Origin: Pseudoalteromonas distincta
GTDB taxonomy: Bacteria > Pseudomonadota > Gammaproteobacteria > Enterobacterales > Alteromonadaceae
Length of the DNA stretch: 64,000 bases
Assembly (NCBI RefSeq): GCF_000814675.1
Contig: NZ_JWIG01000030.1
Coordinates: 1-64,000 of the forward strand
Direction: 5' to 3'
The notes under the pieces were generated by a model. The model saw nothing but the letters and a program-made list of their open reading frames with translations. It had not been told where the DNA came from and made no database searches. The position numbers and the translations under genes were made by a program. How positions within the stretch are numbered: position 1 is the stretch's first letter; each line of letters opens with the position of its first letter. Shown piece after piece: positions 63,831-64,000 of the stretch.

Positions 63831-64000
63831 AGCGGCGCATTTTAAACTAATCCTTTTGCGCTTTCTAATACTCTCTAACAAATAAATGTTATAAGTAATT
63901 ACACATTTAAAAAGCGTGTTTTTTAAACGACTTTTAGGTATTAAATATGCTTAATAGCGTTGCTGTTAATGTTCTATAAATCACAAACTATGTATAATGG

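Overview
The window looks like a chromosomal segment of a marine gammaproteobacterium of the Pseudoalteromonas/Alteromonadales type. This is inferred from low to moderate G+C, gammaproteobacterial gene order (ssrS-ygfB-pepP-ubiH-ubiI; rpsF-priB-rpsR-rplI then dnaB-alr; lptG/lptF next to pepA-holC-valS), a PL7 alginate lyase, several RND pumps and the protein sequences. No database was searched.

Layout. An IS4-family element with matching terminal inverted repeats occupies 1-1426; its transposase frame is cut 20 codons short by a TGA. A minus-strand hybrid histidine kinase follows, then a tandem array of three tRNA-Phe and three tRNA-Thr genes with broken tRNA pieces (4483-5512). An RND efflux operon (5753-11554) comes next, then an unlabelled 6S RNA gene on the minus strand (11692-11876). 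Then come ygfB-pepP-ubiH-ubiI, a secreted esterase-like gene between two ~115 bp direct repeats, and the rpsF-priB-rpsR-rplI ribosomal/primosomal operon with a probable S6:S18 leader. A ~210 bp MITE-like repeat and an ECF sigma/anti-sigma-like/DUF4097 trio separate this operon from dnaB-alr.

24.6-34 kb holds a putative thiamine-salvage group (YkoF-like binding protein, PnuC/PnuT-type transporter, APH-type kinase), tRNA-Arg(CCG), a DinB-like/NRDE pair, a two-domain acyltransferase resembling OlsF, an HD-GYP protein with a changed motif, and a FadL-type porin. 34-42 kb is housekeeping: valS, holC, pepA, lptF and lptG, with an RDD protein. 42.4-53.4 kb holds a DUF6515-like basic protein, an OYE reductase with a divergent LysR regulator, and a five-gene overlapping operon coding a second RND pump and its own two-component system. 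A second copy of the MITE-like repeat follows. The rest carries an esterase, a metallo-beta-lactamase-fold protein, prpE, a NUDIX hydrolase, a PL7 alginate lyase lipoprotein, a solute-binding protein, a DUF4105/DUF3015 pair and two related small membrane proteins.

How the genes work together. The RND operons each code a complete outer membrane factor, adaptor and pump, and the second also codes its regulator. UbiH and UbiI act in ubiquinone hydroxylation. LptF and LptG form the inner-membrane LPS export permease. The most unusual material is RNA-level: leader hairpins with compensatory changes in front of each array tRNA, and two tRNA-Thr relics that keep a long novel stem although its sequence differs. 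The mobile repeats and the IS translation-control hairpin come next. No CRISPR array, prophage or obvious defence island was seen.
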